In this document: in pieces, positions 54,729 to 63,887 of the stretch
Layout of the letters: each line of letters starts with the position of its first letter
Numbering within the stretch: the stretch's first letter is position 1
From: Actinosynnema pretiosum
GTDB taxonomy: Bacteria > Actinomycetota > Actinomycetes > Mycobacteriales > Pseudonocardiaceae
Direction: 5' to 3'
DNA length: 64,000 nt
Assembly (NCBI RefSeq): GCF_024171695.1
Contig: NZ_JAMTCF010000010.1
Coordinates: 248,001-312,000 of the forward strand
Translations under genes and position numbers: made by a program
Notes under the pieces: model-generated
Told to the model about the DNA's origin: nothing
The model's input: only the letters and a program-made list of their open reading frames with translations
The model's database searches: none

Positions 54729-55595
54729 TCACCCGTCGACCACCCGCTCGGCCACGACCAGCAGGTAGTTCACCCGCCCGCCCCGGTAGCCGTCGAGGAA
54801 CGCGGTCTCCACGCCGGTGCGCAGGTCGGAGCGGGCGCGCAGCTCCCAGTAGGGGATGGCGCGCGCGGTCAGGTCGGTGACCTCCAGCGGTGCGAGGCCG
54901 TGGTCGGCCAGCGCCCGGAAGTAGGCGCTGCGCCGGTGGATGCGGCAGTCGTAGTGCCGGTCGATGGCCTCGCCCTCCGGCGCGCGCCCGGTGACCGCGT
55001 CGTTGTGGCAGCCGGTGACCAGCGCGTACCGCCCGCCGGGCCGCAGCAGCCGGGCGAACTCGGCGAACGCCTCGTCCAGGTCCACGTACATGGTGCTCTC
55101 GTTGGTGATCAGCCGGTCGAACGCGCCGTCCGCGAACGGCGTCGCGACCATGTTGGCGCGGTGGAACCGCACCCGGTCGGCGCACCCGCGCCGCCGCGCC
55201 AGGTCCGAGGCGAACTCGACGTGGTGGGAGCAGAAGTTGACGCCGTCGACCGCGCACCCGAACCGGTCGTGCGCCATGAACGAGGTCCCGCCCCGGCCCG
55301 ATCCCGCGTCCAGGACCCTGGCGCTCGCGGGGACCTCGCCCAGCGCGGACAGCACCAGGTCGGCCTGGGCGCTCTCCATCCGGTGCAGCTCCCGCGCGAT
55401 CCGCCCCTGGAGCTCGTGCGGCGGACCGGTGAGCGCGTCGGGGTCGGGGGCGTCGACGCCGTAGTGGTGGTGGTAGAGGCCGTCGTCCGCGCCGAGCAGC
55501 AGGTTGACCGGGTCGTCCCGCTTGCCCTCCCAGTGGGCGTTGGTCTTGCGCTCGTAGTCGGTGCGCACGACGCTCCCGGTCGGGGAACTCGGCAC
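54729..55595 (-). CDS. Prenyl-diphosphate C-methyltransferase-like (GPPMT family) SAM methyltransferase
   Basis: 288 residues from a GTG at 55595 with GAGGAGG 5 bases upstream. The order of motifs matches geranyl diphosphate 2-C-methyltransferase: DDPVNLLLG, LYHHHYGVD, RELHRMESAQA, the SAM loop VLDAGSGRGGTS, NESTMYVDLDEAF, TGCHND, and IPYWELRARS. GPPMTs make 2-methyl-GPP for 2-methylisoborneol and are normally beside a terpene cyclase. None is present here. Relatives also methylate other prenyl diphosphates (for example BezA and IPP methyltransferases), so the exact substrate is open. Confidence 0.82.
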   Translation of the reverse strand: MPSSPTGSVVRTDYERKTNAHWEGKRDDPVNLLLGADDGLYHHHYGVDAPDPDALTGPPHELQGRIARELHRMESAQADLVLSALGEVPASARVLDAGSGRGGTSFMAHDRFGCAVDGVNFCSHHVEFASDLARRRGCADRVRFHRANMVATPFADGAFDRLITNESTMYVDLDEAFAEFARLLRPGGRYALVTGCHNDAVTGRAPEGEAIDRHYDCRIHRRSAYFRALADHGLAPLEVTDLTARAIPYWELRARSDLRTGVETAFLDGYRGGRVNYLLVVAERVVDG

Positions 55596-55867
55596 GGCGC
55601 CTCCTCGGGTGGACGGGGGTGGACCGCCACCAGCGTCGAGCACCGAGGGGCGCGGGGCAGGCGCGCTCACCCGCGTGCCCGCCGCGAACCACCCGCCGGG
55701 CAGCGCCGGGGACCACTCAGCCGCGTCCTCCTTCGGCCGCACGGGTGATCGCCGGGACACCGGGGGGCGAACACCGCAGTCCGGTCCACTGTGGACGCTT
55801 CGGGAAAGCCGCCGAAAGACCTGCGGCTGTTCACCGGGCGATCACCGGAGGCCGGGAGCATGGGGGC

Positions 55868-56476
55868 ATGGCTCCCGCTCAGCTCAGACCCGGTGTCGTC
55901 CTGCCGCTGACCGGCGGGGCCTCGATCCTGCTGCTGCTGTCCGCGCTGGGTCCCGGCGACCCGGTCGCGGACGTGATCAGCGATTACGCCCTGCACCCGT
56001 CGAGCGCGCCGTGGTTCGCGCTGTGCGTGCTGCTGCTCGCCGTCGGCGGCACGGCCGCGCTCACCGGGCTGCCGCGCTCGTGGGCGTTCCGGGCGTGGCA
56101 GGGCGGGGCGGTGCTGTGCGTGGTGTTCCCGTCGAACGCGGACGGCGAGTCGACCTTCTCCGGCGACGTGCACCGCCTGGCGGGCGGGGCGCTGCTGTCC
56201 TGCCTGCCGGTGGTGGGGTGGAAGGTGGCGCGGTGGGCGGGGGCGACCGGGCACGCGCGGACGGTGGTGCGGCTGTCGCTGCTGGTGCTGGTGACGGCCG
56301 TGCTGTTCGGCGTGAGCCATTTGACCGTCTCCCCGCTGGGCGTGGCGCGGGGGTTGCTGGAGCGGATCACCGTGTTCGCCCAGGCGGGATTGCTGCTGGC
56401 GATCGCCGCGACACCTCGGCTCGTCCCGGAAAGCACCGACAAACGAGACGTCGCAGTCCTCCCACCTCCTGTTTGA
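55868..56476 (+). CDS. DUF998 family membrane protein
   Basis: 202 residues with six hydrophobic segments. Features such as ISDYALHP after the first segment, FPSNADGE between helices 3 and 4, and the following DVHRLAGG are typical of DUF998 proteins. Function unknown. The 272 bases between it and the divergent methyltransferase hold both promoters. Confidence 0.78.
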   Translation: MAPAQLRPGVVLPLTGGASILLLLSALGPGDPVADVISDYALHPSSAPWFALCVLLLAVGGTAALTGLPRSWAFRAWQGGAVLCVVFPSNADGESTFSGDVHRLAGGALLSCLPVVGWKVARWAGATGHARTVVRLSLLVLVTAVLFGVSHLTVSPLGVARGLLERITVFAQAGLLLAIAATPRLVPESTDKRDVAVLPPPV

Positions 56477-56548
56477 CGGCGTTTGCGCGCGCATGCCGGT
56501 TCCCTCCCTAAGTTTTTCCCCGCACGCGAAAAGCGCTACCGTCCCGCA

Positions 56549-57091
56549 GTGGAAATGACCGGAGAGGAATTCCACGCCTGGGCGGATACATTATTTCTCG
56601 ATAATTCGAGTGCCCTGTGGACGAGCGCGAAAGGGGCGGGGCGGATGGCGGATTTGCTGTCGGCGGAGGCGGTCGGTGTGGCGCGGGCCGTGGTGGCGCG
56701 GTGGCACGCGGGTGAGCTGGAGGCGTTCGAGGACCTGGTGGAGGCGTACCGGGCCGACCCGGACGCGACCGTGCGCGGGGTGCGGCTGGACGCGCCCGTG
56801 GGGATGGGGATCGAGCTGGCGGCGGTGACGCCGTGGGTGCTGGCGGCGGTGAGCGCGGCGGGCGGGGTGCTCGTGGAGAAGGCCGCCGAGGACGCCTGGT
56901 CGGCGGGTCGGCGGTGGCTGGCGCGGGTGTGGGAGCGGGGCGGGAGGCCTGCGGCCGAGGAGGCCGAGCAGGCGACGGTCGTGATCACCGTGCACCTGAC
57001 CGGTCTGGGCGCGTCCGAGCCGCTCGCCCGCGCGGTGGCCGAGCAGGTCGTGCGGGAGTTAGGGGGCCGCGATGACGCTCCCGCCGCGTGA
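56549..57091 (+). CDS. Hypothetical protein preceding a membrane metalloprotease
   Basis: 180 residues from a GTG at 56549, 6 bases after TACCGT; an ATG two codons later is also possible. Helical N-terminal domain (about 1-85), a hydrophobic Ala/Val-rich segment near 90-115 (AVTPWVLAAVSAAGGVLVE), then a Glu/Arg-rich amphipathic tail. No family is recognised. It overlaps the downstream M48-type gene by 20 bases, so the two are co-translated and probably act together. The lower-GC start region around 56560-56640 contrasts with its surroundings. Confidence 0.68.
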   Translation: MEMTGEEFHAWADTLFLDNSSALWTSAKGAGRMADLLSAEAVGVARAVVARWHAGELEAFEDLVEAYRADPDATVRGVRLDAPVGMGIELAAVTPWVLAAVSAAGGVLVEKAAEDAWSAGRRWLARVWERGGRPAAEEAEQATVVITVHLTGLGASEPLARAVAEQVVRELGGRDDAPAA

Positions 57092-58970
57092 GGGCGCCCC
57101 GCGCGCCAGGTACGCGCTGCTGGTGACGGTCCTGCTCACGGCGGCGGTGTACTCGGGCAGCCTGATCTTCTACTCGGCGCTCGGGGGGTGGTACTTCGAG
57201 GCGCTGAAGCCTTGCATGGACGCAGGGCTCGGCCTGTCTGACTTCGACCAGGCAGTTGCTTTCCAGCGCTGCGAAAAACCCTACGACCAGGCGCGGACAG
57301 CGTTCGCCTGCCTGTTCGGCCTGCTCGCGGCCGTCCTCGGGTGGGCGTTGCTGCGGCGCTTGCCCGCGCGGTTGCACCGGCGGGCCAGGATCACCCGCGC
57401 GGCCGGGGAGCGCTGGCAGGAGGAGGCCGCCAAGGCGGTGAGGTCGATGGGGGGCCAGGTCGTCCCTGTGGTGGAGTTCGGGTCCGCGTGCCGGGAGGCG
57501 TTCACCGTCCGGGCAGGCGGCCGGGTGCGGATCGTGCTGCCCTACGGTGTGCTCGCGCTGCCCAAGCCGGAGGCGTCCGCGCTGCTGCGACACGAGTGCG
57601 CGCACGTGGCCGCCGATGATGTCGACCGGGTGTGGCTGACCAGGGCCGTGTGGTGGGCGACCCCGGTGGTGCTGGCGCTGCCACTGCCGTGGCTGAAGTT
57701 GGAAAAACCGTTCACGCTCGACTACGCGATCCGCGCGGCGCTACTGCTGGCGCTGGTGCAGGTGGTATCGCGCAGCGTGCTGCGCTCGCGCGAGCACGCA
57801 GCCGACCTGCTGTCCACCCGCGATTCCACCACCGGTCTGGACGCGCTACTCCGCCGGGGTGTGGCCCCGCCCCGGTCCTGGTTGCGCTCGCTGGCTGCGT
57901 TGCACCCGTCGTTCCTGCATCGGCTGGACGTGCTGGCGCGTGGTGGGGTCGAGCGTCACACCCGCGCGGTGGAGGGATTCGCCTTCGGCGCGCTGGTCGG
58001 GCTCGCCCAGCCAGTGCTGTCGTTCTTCATCCAGTCCGCCCTGTCCCAGGAGACCGGGCTCCGGATGACCACGCTGGCGCTCTCCGTGGTGCCCGGCGTG
58101 CTGCTGGGGTACGCCTGGGGCCCTGCGGTGTGGCGCTCCCGCACGGCCGCCGACCTGAGACCGGGCTTGGAGCGTGTCGCGAGCGCACTGGGCCTGCCGC
58201 TGGGGGTCGTGGTGGGCCTGGCGCTGTCGCTGGTCGGCACGGGCAGTGCTCTGCTCACGTCGGTGACCGCTTGGACATGGAGCTTCGCTGTCGTCGCGCT
58301 GGTCGGCGCCACCGCGCTGTGCGAGGGCATCGCTGCTCTGTGGCACCAGCACCGGCCAGGCGCCTCGCCCCGGTGGGACGGCGCGATCGCGGCGCTGCTG
58401 TTCACCGGCGCGGTCGAAGCGATCTTCTCGTTCCGGCCCACAATGCAGGTCGCTGGGCTGGCAGGGGTCTGGCTGTCGATGACCACCGCGCCGTTCCTGG
58501 CGCTGCTGGCGGGCAACCTGGTCGTCGCGGCGCTGGCCTGGCGGGTGGCGGCGGGCAGGAGGGTGAGGGTGCTGCTGCCCACCGTGGTGGTCACGGCACT
58601 CGCCTCGGTGTCCCGCTTGGTCTCGGCTGGCGCGGTCACCCCGGAAAACGCTGTGGAGCACTTCGAGGTGAACGGCGTTGTGGCCGTGGGTGCCGGGTTG
58701 GTGGTGTTCCTGGCGCACGCTGTGGCGAGCGGGCGGGCCGGGATCGCCGAGGGGGTCGCGGGCGCGTGGGTGGCGACGCCGGTGACCGCGCTGGCGCTCA
58801 CCCTGGAGTTCGGCCAACCGCAGCACGTCCTGTGGTTCGCGCTGGAACAGGCTGCGGCGTACCTGGCACTCCTGCTGCTGCTCACGGCCGTCGTCGCCGC
58901 CGCGCTGGTCGCCTTCCGCGACAGGGCGCCGACCGCGCCGGAGCCCGTGGCCGCGCGGAGCCGGACGTAA
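57072..58970 (+). CDS. M48/M56-type integral membrane metalloprotease
   Basis: 632 residues. Two membrane segments (about 15-35 and 75-95) precede a cytoplasmic-type domain with the zinc motif HECAH (LLRHECAHVAADD near residue 176) and the third ligand Glu in SREHAADLLS near 238. At least ten further hydrophobic segments occupy residues 295-620, far more than in HtpX or BlaR1. The active-site residues are intact. Genes of this type often process membrane proteins or anti-sigma factors. It is coupled to the small upstream gene by a 20-base overlap; substrate unknown. Confidence 0.82.
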   Translation: MTLPPREGAPRARYALLVTVLLTAAVYSGSLIFYSALGGWYFEALKPCMDAGLGLSDFDQAVAFQRCEKPYDQARTAFACLFGLLAAVLGWALLRRLPARLHRRARITRAAGERWQEEAAKAVRSMGGQVVPVVEFGSACREAFTVRAGGRVRIVLPYGVLALPKPEASALLRHECAHVAADDVDRVWLTRAVWWATPVVLALPLPWLKLEKPFTLDYAIRAALLLALVQVVSRSVLRSREHAADLLSTRDSTTGLDALLRRGVAPPRSWLRSLAALHPSFLHRLDVLARGGVERHTRAVEGFAFGALVGLAQPVLSFFIQSALSQETGLRMTTLALSVVPGVLLGYAWGPAVWRSRTAADLRPGLERVASALGLPLGVVVGLALSLVGTGSALLTSVTAWTWSFAVVALVGATALCEGIAALWHQHRPGASPRWDGAIAALLFTGAVEAIFSFRPTMQVAGLAGVWLSMTTAPFLALLAGNLVVAALAWRVAAGRRVRVLLPTVVVTALASVSRLVSAGAVTPENAVEHFEVNGVVAVGAGLVVFLAHAVASGRAGIAEGVAGAWVATPVTALALTLEFGQPQHVLWFALEQAAAYLALLLLLTAVVAAALVAFRDRAPTAPEPVAARSRT

Positions 58971-59011
58971 CCTCCGAGCACCGCCGCCGACGACGACGCA
59001 GGAGGAGCAGC

Positions 59012-59464
59012 GTGAGCGTTGAGCCCGAGGAGACCTGGCAGGAGCGCAACACCAGGGTCATCGCGGAGTTCCGGGCGAACGAGGGCCGGGTCGGCGGGAT
59101 CTTCGCGGGCGCGCCGATGGTGCTGCTGCGCCACCGGGGCCGCAAGAGCGGGCGCGAGCTGATCGCCCCGCTGGTGTGCCTGCCGCACGAGGACGACCCG
59201 GACGTGGTGCACGTGTTCGCCTCCGCGGGCGGCGCGCCGGAGCACCCGTCCTGGTACTCCAACCTCATCGCGGCGGGCGCCGCCGTGGTCGAGCGCGGGG
59301 TGGAGGTCTTCCCCGTGGCCGTGCGGGAGCTGACCGGGGCGGAGCGGGACCGGGTGTACGGCGAGCAGGTGCGGCGGTACCCCGGTTTCGGCGACTACGA
59401 GCGCAGGACCGAGGGCGTCCGGGTCATCCCGGTGCTGGAGCTGCGCAGGACGGCCGAGGGGTGA
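59012..59464 (+). CDS. Deazaflavin (F420)-dependent nitroreductase family protein
   Basis: 150 residues from a GTG at 59012 preceded by GGAGGAGC. Split-beta-barrel FDOR motifs of the Ddn type are present: VLLRHRGRKSG near residue 36, VFASAGGAPEHPSWYSNL near 70-87, and a C-terminal RVIPVLELRR. The family uses reduced F420 from actinobacteria to reduce quinones and other acceptors. Its stop overlaps the next start by four bases. Confidence 0.88.
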   Translation: MSVEPEETWQERNTRVIAEFRANEGRVGGIFAGAPMVLLRHRGRKSGRELIAPLVCLPHEDDPDVVHVFASAGGAPEHPSWYSNLIAAGAAVVERGVEVFPVAVRELTGAERDRVYGEQVRRYPGFGDYERRTEGVRVIPVLELRRTAEG

Positions 59465-59922
59465 TCACCGACCCGGTCCTGCTGCGCGTCGCCGAGGCCG
59501 CCCAGCTCAACCACGGGCAGGGGCGGCGCGCGGACGCCCGCGTGCTGCTCGACCGGCTGTGGGCGGAGATCGGCGGCGAGCGGGGCGACCCGCTGCACGT
59601 GTGCGTGCTCGCGCACACCATGGCCGACGTCCACGACGACGTGCGCGAGGAGCTGCGCTGGGACGAGCGGGCGCTCGCGGCGGCCGACCTGCTGGGCGAC
59701 GAGCGGACCGCGAGCGCGGGCGTGGCGCTGCCGGTGGCGGCCCTGCGCCCGTCGCTGCACCTGAACCTGGCCGACTGCCACCGCAAGCTCGGCGACCTCG
59801 AACGCGCCCGCGAACACCTCGAACGCGCCCGAGAGCACGTCGACCTGCTCGGCGACGACGACTACGGGAGGGTGATCCGCGACGGCCTCGCCCGGTTGGC
59901 GGAGCGGCTCGCCGCCGGGTGA
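59461..59922 (+). CDS. Tetratricopeptide-like hypothetical protein
   Basis: 153 residues from a GTG at 59461 overlapping the previous stop. All helical, with helix pairs that resemble two to three degenerate TPRs, the clearest being LHLNLADCHRKLGDLERAREHLERA (spread over about residues 100-125). It likely mediates protein contacts. Linked by overlap to the F420-type reductase, but no shared function is known. Confidence 0.75.
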   Translation: MITDPVLLRVAEAAQLNHGQGRRADARVLLDRLWAEIGGERGDPLHVCVLAHTMADVHDDVREELRWDERALAAADLLGDERTASAGVALPVAALRPSLHLNLADCHRKLGDLERAREHLERAREHVDLLGDDDYGRVIRDGLARLAERLAAG

Positions 59923-60042
59923 GCGGTCACCGGGACCGCACCCCCTTGTCCACCCGTTGGCGGTCCGATCACACACCCCGGCCGCGTTACCGTCGGGGCG
60001 CTCGCCCCCGGCAAGTCCCCTCCTGCTGGAAGGACGCCCACC

Positions 60043-61236
60043 GTGACCGAGTCCGCCATCCTCCCCGTCCCCCGCGACCAGCGCGCGCACCCGCTGGGGC
60101 CGCCAGCCGGGATGGTGGAGGCGCTCGGGCACGGGCCGGTGCGGATGGTGTGGCCCAACGGGGTTCCGGCTTGGGTGATCAGCAGTTACTCCGGGGTCAG
60201 GACGGTGCTGTCCGATCCGCGCTTCACCTCCATGCGCGAGGGCGGCCCGGACATGCGGGCCTCCGGGGACACGATCATCGGCGAGAAGCGGCCCGGCAAC
60301 ATCAACGTGCTCGACGGGGCCGAGCACATGCGGCTTCGCCGTCCGCTCTCCCGCGCGTTCATGGTCAAGAAGATGAACGCCATGCGCCCGTTCATCCAGC
60401 GGATCGTCGATGAGCACTTAGATGAGATGGAGCGCTCCGGCGCGCCCGCCGACCTGGTCTCGGCGTTCTGCCTGCCGATCCCCTCCCTGGTGATCGCCGA
60501 GCTGCTGGGTGTGCCGACCGAGCACCAGCCGCTGTTCCAGGCCACCGCGCGGGGCATGTTCGGCGTGGACAACGCCAAGGAGGACTACCTGCGCAACGCC
60601 GCCGAGCTCGCGGGCGTGCTGGTGCCGGTGGTGGAGGCCCGCAAGCGCGAGGGCGGCAGCGACGACCTGATCGGGTTGATGGTCAACGACACCGACTTCG
60701 AGCTGGACGAGCTGCTGTTCCTGGCGATCGGGCTGCTCGCCGCCGGTCACGAGACCACCTCGGGCGCCATCGGGCTGTTCGCGCTGACCCTGTTCGAGAA
60801 CCCCGAGCAGCGGGCGGTGCTGCAGGCGAACCCGGACCGGGTGGACGTGATCGTCGAGGAGCTGCTGCGCTACTCGCAGGGCAGGCTCGGCGGGGCCGCG
60901 CTGGCGCGGCGCGCGCTTGAGGACGTGGAGCTGGACGGGGTGACGATCCGCGAGGGCGAGTGGGTCACGGTCTCGCTCACCGCCAACCTGGACGAGGCGC
61001 TGTGCGAGCAGGCGGGCGAGCTGGACCTGACCCGCAAGAGCGTGACGCACCTGGGGTTCGGGTTCGGCCCGCACCAGTGCCTGGGCGCGAACCTGGCCCG
61101 CACCGAGCTGCAGATCATGCTGCGGTCGCTGTTCACCCGGTTCCCGGACCTGGCGCCGGCGATCCCGGTGCCGCAGATGGAGTTCCGGACGGACTCGATC
61201 ACCTACTCGGCCGTCGAGATCCCCGTGGTGTGGTGA
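60043..61236 (+). CDS. Cytochrome P450
   Basis: 397 residues from a GTG at 60043, GGAAGGA upstream. I-helix AAGHETTS near 238, K-helix EELLR near 275, heme loop FGFGPHQCLG near 345. The usual ANRDP motif before the heme region is replaced by TANLDEAL, which is unusual. The ferredoxin gene immediately downstream, overlapping by four bases, is its probable electron donor. A reductase is not present. Confidence 0.92.
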   Translation: MTESAILPVPRDQRAHPLGPPAGMVEALGHGPVRMVWPNGVPAWVISSYSGVRTVLSDPRFTSMREGGPDMRASGDTIIGEKRPGNINVLDGAEHMRLRRPLSRAFMVKKMNAMRPFIQRIVDEHLDEMERSGAPADLVSAFCLPIPSLVIAELLGVPTEHQPLFQATARGMFGVDNAKEDYLRNAAELAGVLVPVVEARKREGGSDDLIGLMVNDTDFELDELLFLAIGLLAAGHETTSGAIGLFALTLFENPEQRAVLQANPDRVDVIVEELLRYSQGRLGGAALARRALEDVELDGVTIREGEWVTVSLTANLDEALCEQAGELDLTRKSVTHLGFGFGPHQCLGANLARTELQIMLRSLFTRFPDLAPAIPVPQMEFRTDSITYSAVEIPVVW

Positions 61237-61430
61237 CGGCGGTGACCGTGCGGATCGAGCGGGACGGGTGCATCGGGTCGGGGCAGTGCGTGCTCACCTC
61301 GCCGGAGGTGTTCGACCAGGACGACGACGGTGTCGGCGTGGTGCTGCGCCCCGACCCGCCGGACGAGCTGCTGCCGCAGGTGCGCGACGCGGTGCACCGC
61401 TGCCCGGCCGGGGTGGTGGCGCTGGACTGA
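61233..61430 (+). CDS. Small ferredoxin, [3Fe-4S] type
   Basis: 65 residues from a GTG at 61233 overlapping the P450 stop. Cysteines in CIGSGQC (C-x5-C) near residues 13-19 and in HRCP near 57 give the three-Cys pattern of 3Fe-4S ferredoxins that serve bacterial P450s. The fold's acidic stretch (FDQDDDG) is present. Confidence 0.9.
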   Translation: MTAVTVRIERDGCIGSGQCVLTSPEVFDQDDDGVGVVLRPDPPDELLPQVRDAVHRCPAGVVALD

Positions 61431-61442
61431 CCCCGCGCCCGG

Positions 61443-61895
61443 TCAAGGACGCTCGGGCCCGCCGTCGCGCTCGTAGTCGGTGAGCAGCTCGTAGTCCTTG
61501 GCCGGGCCGGTGGCGCGCCAGCGCTCGGTGTAGCTGTCCGGGCCGGTGATCCGCCCGGCCACGAGGTAGGTGTCCGGGCTGCACCAGTGGTCGGCGTTCC
61601 AGCCGCCCTCCCCCAGGCGCAGCCGGTAGAACTCGCGGCCGTCCGCGAACGTCACGTCCAGCACGTCCGCGCCCCGCTCGGCGTAGCGCAGCGACCGCGT
61701 GGCGGGCCGCCGCACGCCGCCCAGCTCGACCTCGCCCTCCTCGTGGTAGGCGAGCTGGCCGGACTCCGGGTCGTCCTCGAACACCGCCCACCCGGTGAAG
61801 GCGCCCTCCTGCCCGGCCCGGTGGTCCACGACGCGCCGCCGCACCCGCCACCGCCCGCGCAGGAAGTCCGCGACCCCGTGCTGCTCCTCGCTCAC
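61443..61895 (-). CDS. DUF6314 family protein
   Basis: 150 residues from a GTG at 61895. The pattern FLRGRWRVRRRVVDHRAG near the N-terminus, YAERG in the middle, DHWCSPDTY, and a C-terminal RATGPAKDYELLTDYER matches DUF6314, a small lipocalin-like beta barrel of unknown role. Convergent with the ferredoxin gene, only 12 bases between their ends. Confidence 0.8.
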   Translation of the reverse strand: MSEEQHGVADFLRGRWRVRRRVVDHRAGQEGAFTGWAVFEDDPESGQLAYHEEGEVELGGVRRPATRSLRYAERGADVLDVTFADGREFYRLRLGEGGWNADHWCSPDTYLVAGRITGPDSYTERWRATGPAKDYELLTDYERDGGPERP

Positions 61896-62071
61896 CCCGC
61901 GAAGACTTCCAGGTCCACCGCCGCCGCGCCAGGCGGCCGGGGCGCCACAGCGGGTGCGCCCGCGCTCGGCGGACGGGGGAACCGGTTGGGGCAGAAGTGT
62001 TATTCGATCGCCACGCCCCGCCCGGCCGGTGCAGCATCGAGCGCCGGGAGCAACCCTGGAGGAGGCGATCC

Positions 62072-63883
62072 GTGGGGTCACCACCGGAGCAGAGCGCCGG
62101 AGAGCGGTCCACCGCCCGAGGCAGGGCGGTGCTGCTCGCGCTGCGCCTGTACCTGCGGGAGCTGCGCCGCCACGGCCCGCTCACCGCGGGCGGGATGCTG
62201 CTGCCCGCGCTGGGCAACACCTGCATGCTGTACGTGGCGCCGCTGGCGGTCGCCGCGCTCGCGAGCCGGGTCGTGGAGGGCGCGGGCGTCGCCGAGGCGG
62301 CGCCGCTCCTGCTGGCGTTCGGCGGCGTGCTGCTGTTCGCCGAACTGCTGTGGCGCATCGGGTTGCACTGCCTGAACCGGGTCGACGGCCGGGGCATCGA
62401 GCACCTGTCGGTGTTCGGCTTCGACGCGCTGCTCGCCAAGGACGCGGCGTTCTTCCACACCAACTTCGCCGGGTCGCTGACCAAGCGGGTGCTCGGCTTC
62501 GCGGGCCGCTTCGAGGAGTTCACCGACGCGCTGGTGTTCAGCGTGGTCGCCAAGGTCGTGCCGCTGGGCTTCGCGTGCGTGGTGCTGTGGGGCTACCACC
62601 CGGCGCTGGTGGTGGTGCTGCTCGGCCTGATCACGGTGACCGGTGTGGCCGTGGCCCCGCTGGTGCGCCGCCGCCAGCGGCTGGTGGACGCGCGCGAGGC
62701 CGCCTACGCGCGGGTGTCCGGGCACGTCGCGGACGTGCTGTCGAACGTGGAGGCGGTGCGCGCGTTCGCCGCCGAGGAGCGGGAGGGCGCGGAGCACCGG
62801 CGGCGGGCCGCCGAGAGCCGGGCGCTGGCGCTGCGCTCGTGGGACTACGGGAACCTGCGGGTGGACGTGCTGGTGGCGCCGATGTCCGTGCTCACCAACG
62901 TCCTCGGCCTCGTGGTGGCGGTGTGGGCGAGCGGCGGGCTGGGCCTGGAGGCGCTGCTGGTGACGTTCACCTACTACGGCAACGCCACCCGGATCATGTT
63001 CGAGTTCAACCACGTCTACCGGCGGTTGGAGGGCTCGCTCACCGAGGCCGCGCAGTTCACCGAGCTGCTGCTGGACGAACCGACCGTGGTGGACGCCGCC
63101 GAGCCGGAACCGGTGCGCGCCGACGACTCCGGCGTGCGGTTCGACCGGGTGGCGTTCGCGCACCCCGGCGGGCCGCCGCTGTTCACCGGGCTGGACCTGG
63201 ACGTCCCGGCGGGCACCCGGATCGGGCTGGTCGGGCGCTCCGGGGGCGGCAAGACCACGCTGACCCGGTTGCTGCTGCGGTTGAGCGACGTGGACGGCGG
63301 CAGCGTGCGGATCGGCGGGCAGGACATCTCGCGGGTGCGGCAGGCGGAGCTGCGGGGGCTGATCGCGTACGTGCCGCAGGACCCGTCGATGCTGCACCGG
63401 ACGCTGCGGGAGAACATCGCGTTCGCCCGGCCCGGCGCGAGCGAGGCGGAGATCCAGCGGGCGGCCCGCGCCGCGCACGTGACCGAGTTCGCGCGGGAGC
63501 TGCCGGAGGGGTTCGACACGGTGGTGGGCGAGCGCGGCGTGAAGCTGTCCGGCGGGCAGCGGCAGCGGGTGGCGCTGGCCCGCGCGATCCTGCGCGACGC
63601 GCCGATCCTGCTGCTGGACGAGGCGACCAGCGCGCTGGACTCGGAGAGCGAGGCGCTGGTGCAGCGGGCGCTGTGGCGGCTGCTGGAGGGGCGGACGGCG
63701 CTGGTGGTGGCGCACCGGCTGAGCACGGTGGTGCGGATGGACCGGCTGGTGGTGCTGGACCGGGGCGCGGTGGTGGAGCAGGGCACGCACGCCGAGCTGC
63801 TGGACGCGGACGGCGCGTACGCGCGGCTGTGGCGGCACCAGTCTGGCGGGTTCCTGGACGAGGCGGCGTCGGGGGCGCGGTAG
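62072..63883 (+). CDS. ABC exporter, fused permease and ATPase
   Basis: 603 residues from a GTG at 62072 preceded by GGAGGAGGCGA. Six membrane segments in residues about 30-320, then an ATPase with Walker A GRSGGGKTT near 393, Q-loop YVPQDPS, signature LSGGQRQRVALAR, Walker B ILLLDEATSALD and H-loop VAHRLS. All motifs are intact; it should work as a homodimer. It has no HMA-like extension, unlike the exporter at 1558-4617. The substrate is not predictable. Confidence 0.9.
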   Translation: MGSPPEQSAGERSTARGRAVLLALRLYLRELRRHGPLTAGGMLLPALGNTCMLYVAPLAVAALASRVVEGAGVAEAAPLLLAFGGVLLFAELLWRIGLHCLNRVDGRGIEHLSVFGFDALLAKDAAFFHTNFAGSLTKRVLGFAGRFEEFTDALVFSVVAKVVPLGFACVVLWGYHPALVVVLLGLITVTGVAVAPLVRRRQRLVDAREAAYARVSGHVADVLSNVEAVRAFAAEEREGAEHRRRAAESRALALRSWDYGNLRVDVLVAPMSVLTNVLGLVVAVWASGGLGLEALLVTFTYYGNATRIMFEFNHVYRRLEGSLTEAAQFTELLLDEPTVVDAAEPEPVRADDSGVRFDRVAFAHPGGPPLFTGLDLDVPAGTRIGLVGRSGGGKTTLTRLLLRLSDVDGGSVRIGGQDISRVRQAELRGLIAYVPQDPSMLHRTLRENIAFARPGASEAEIQRAARAAHVTEFARELPEGFDTVVGERGVKLSGGQRQRVALARAILRDAPILLLDEATSALDSESEALVQRALWRLLEGRTALVVAHRLSTVVRMDRLVVLDRGAVVEQGTHAELLDADGAYARLWRHQSGGFLDEAASGAR

Positions 63884-63887
63884 CGGT

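Noticed and set aside
57632-59011. Long N-terminal extension of the F420-type reductase frame
   Set aside because: It is an out-of-frame shadow of the M48-type protease; the true start is the GTG at 59012 after GGAGGAGC.
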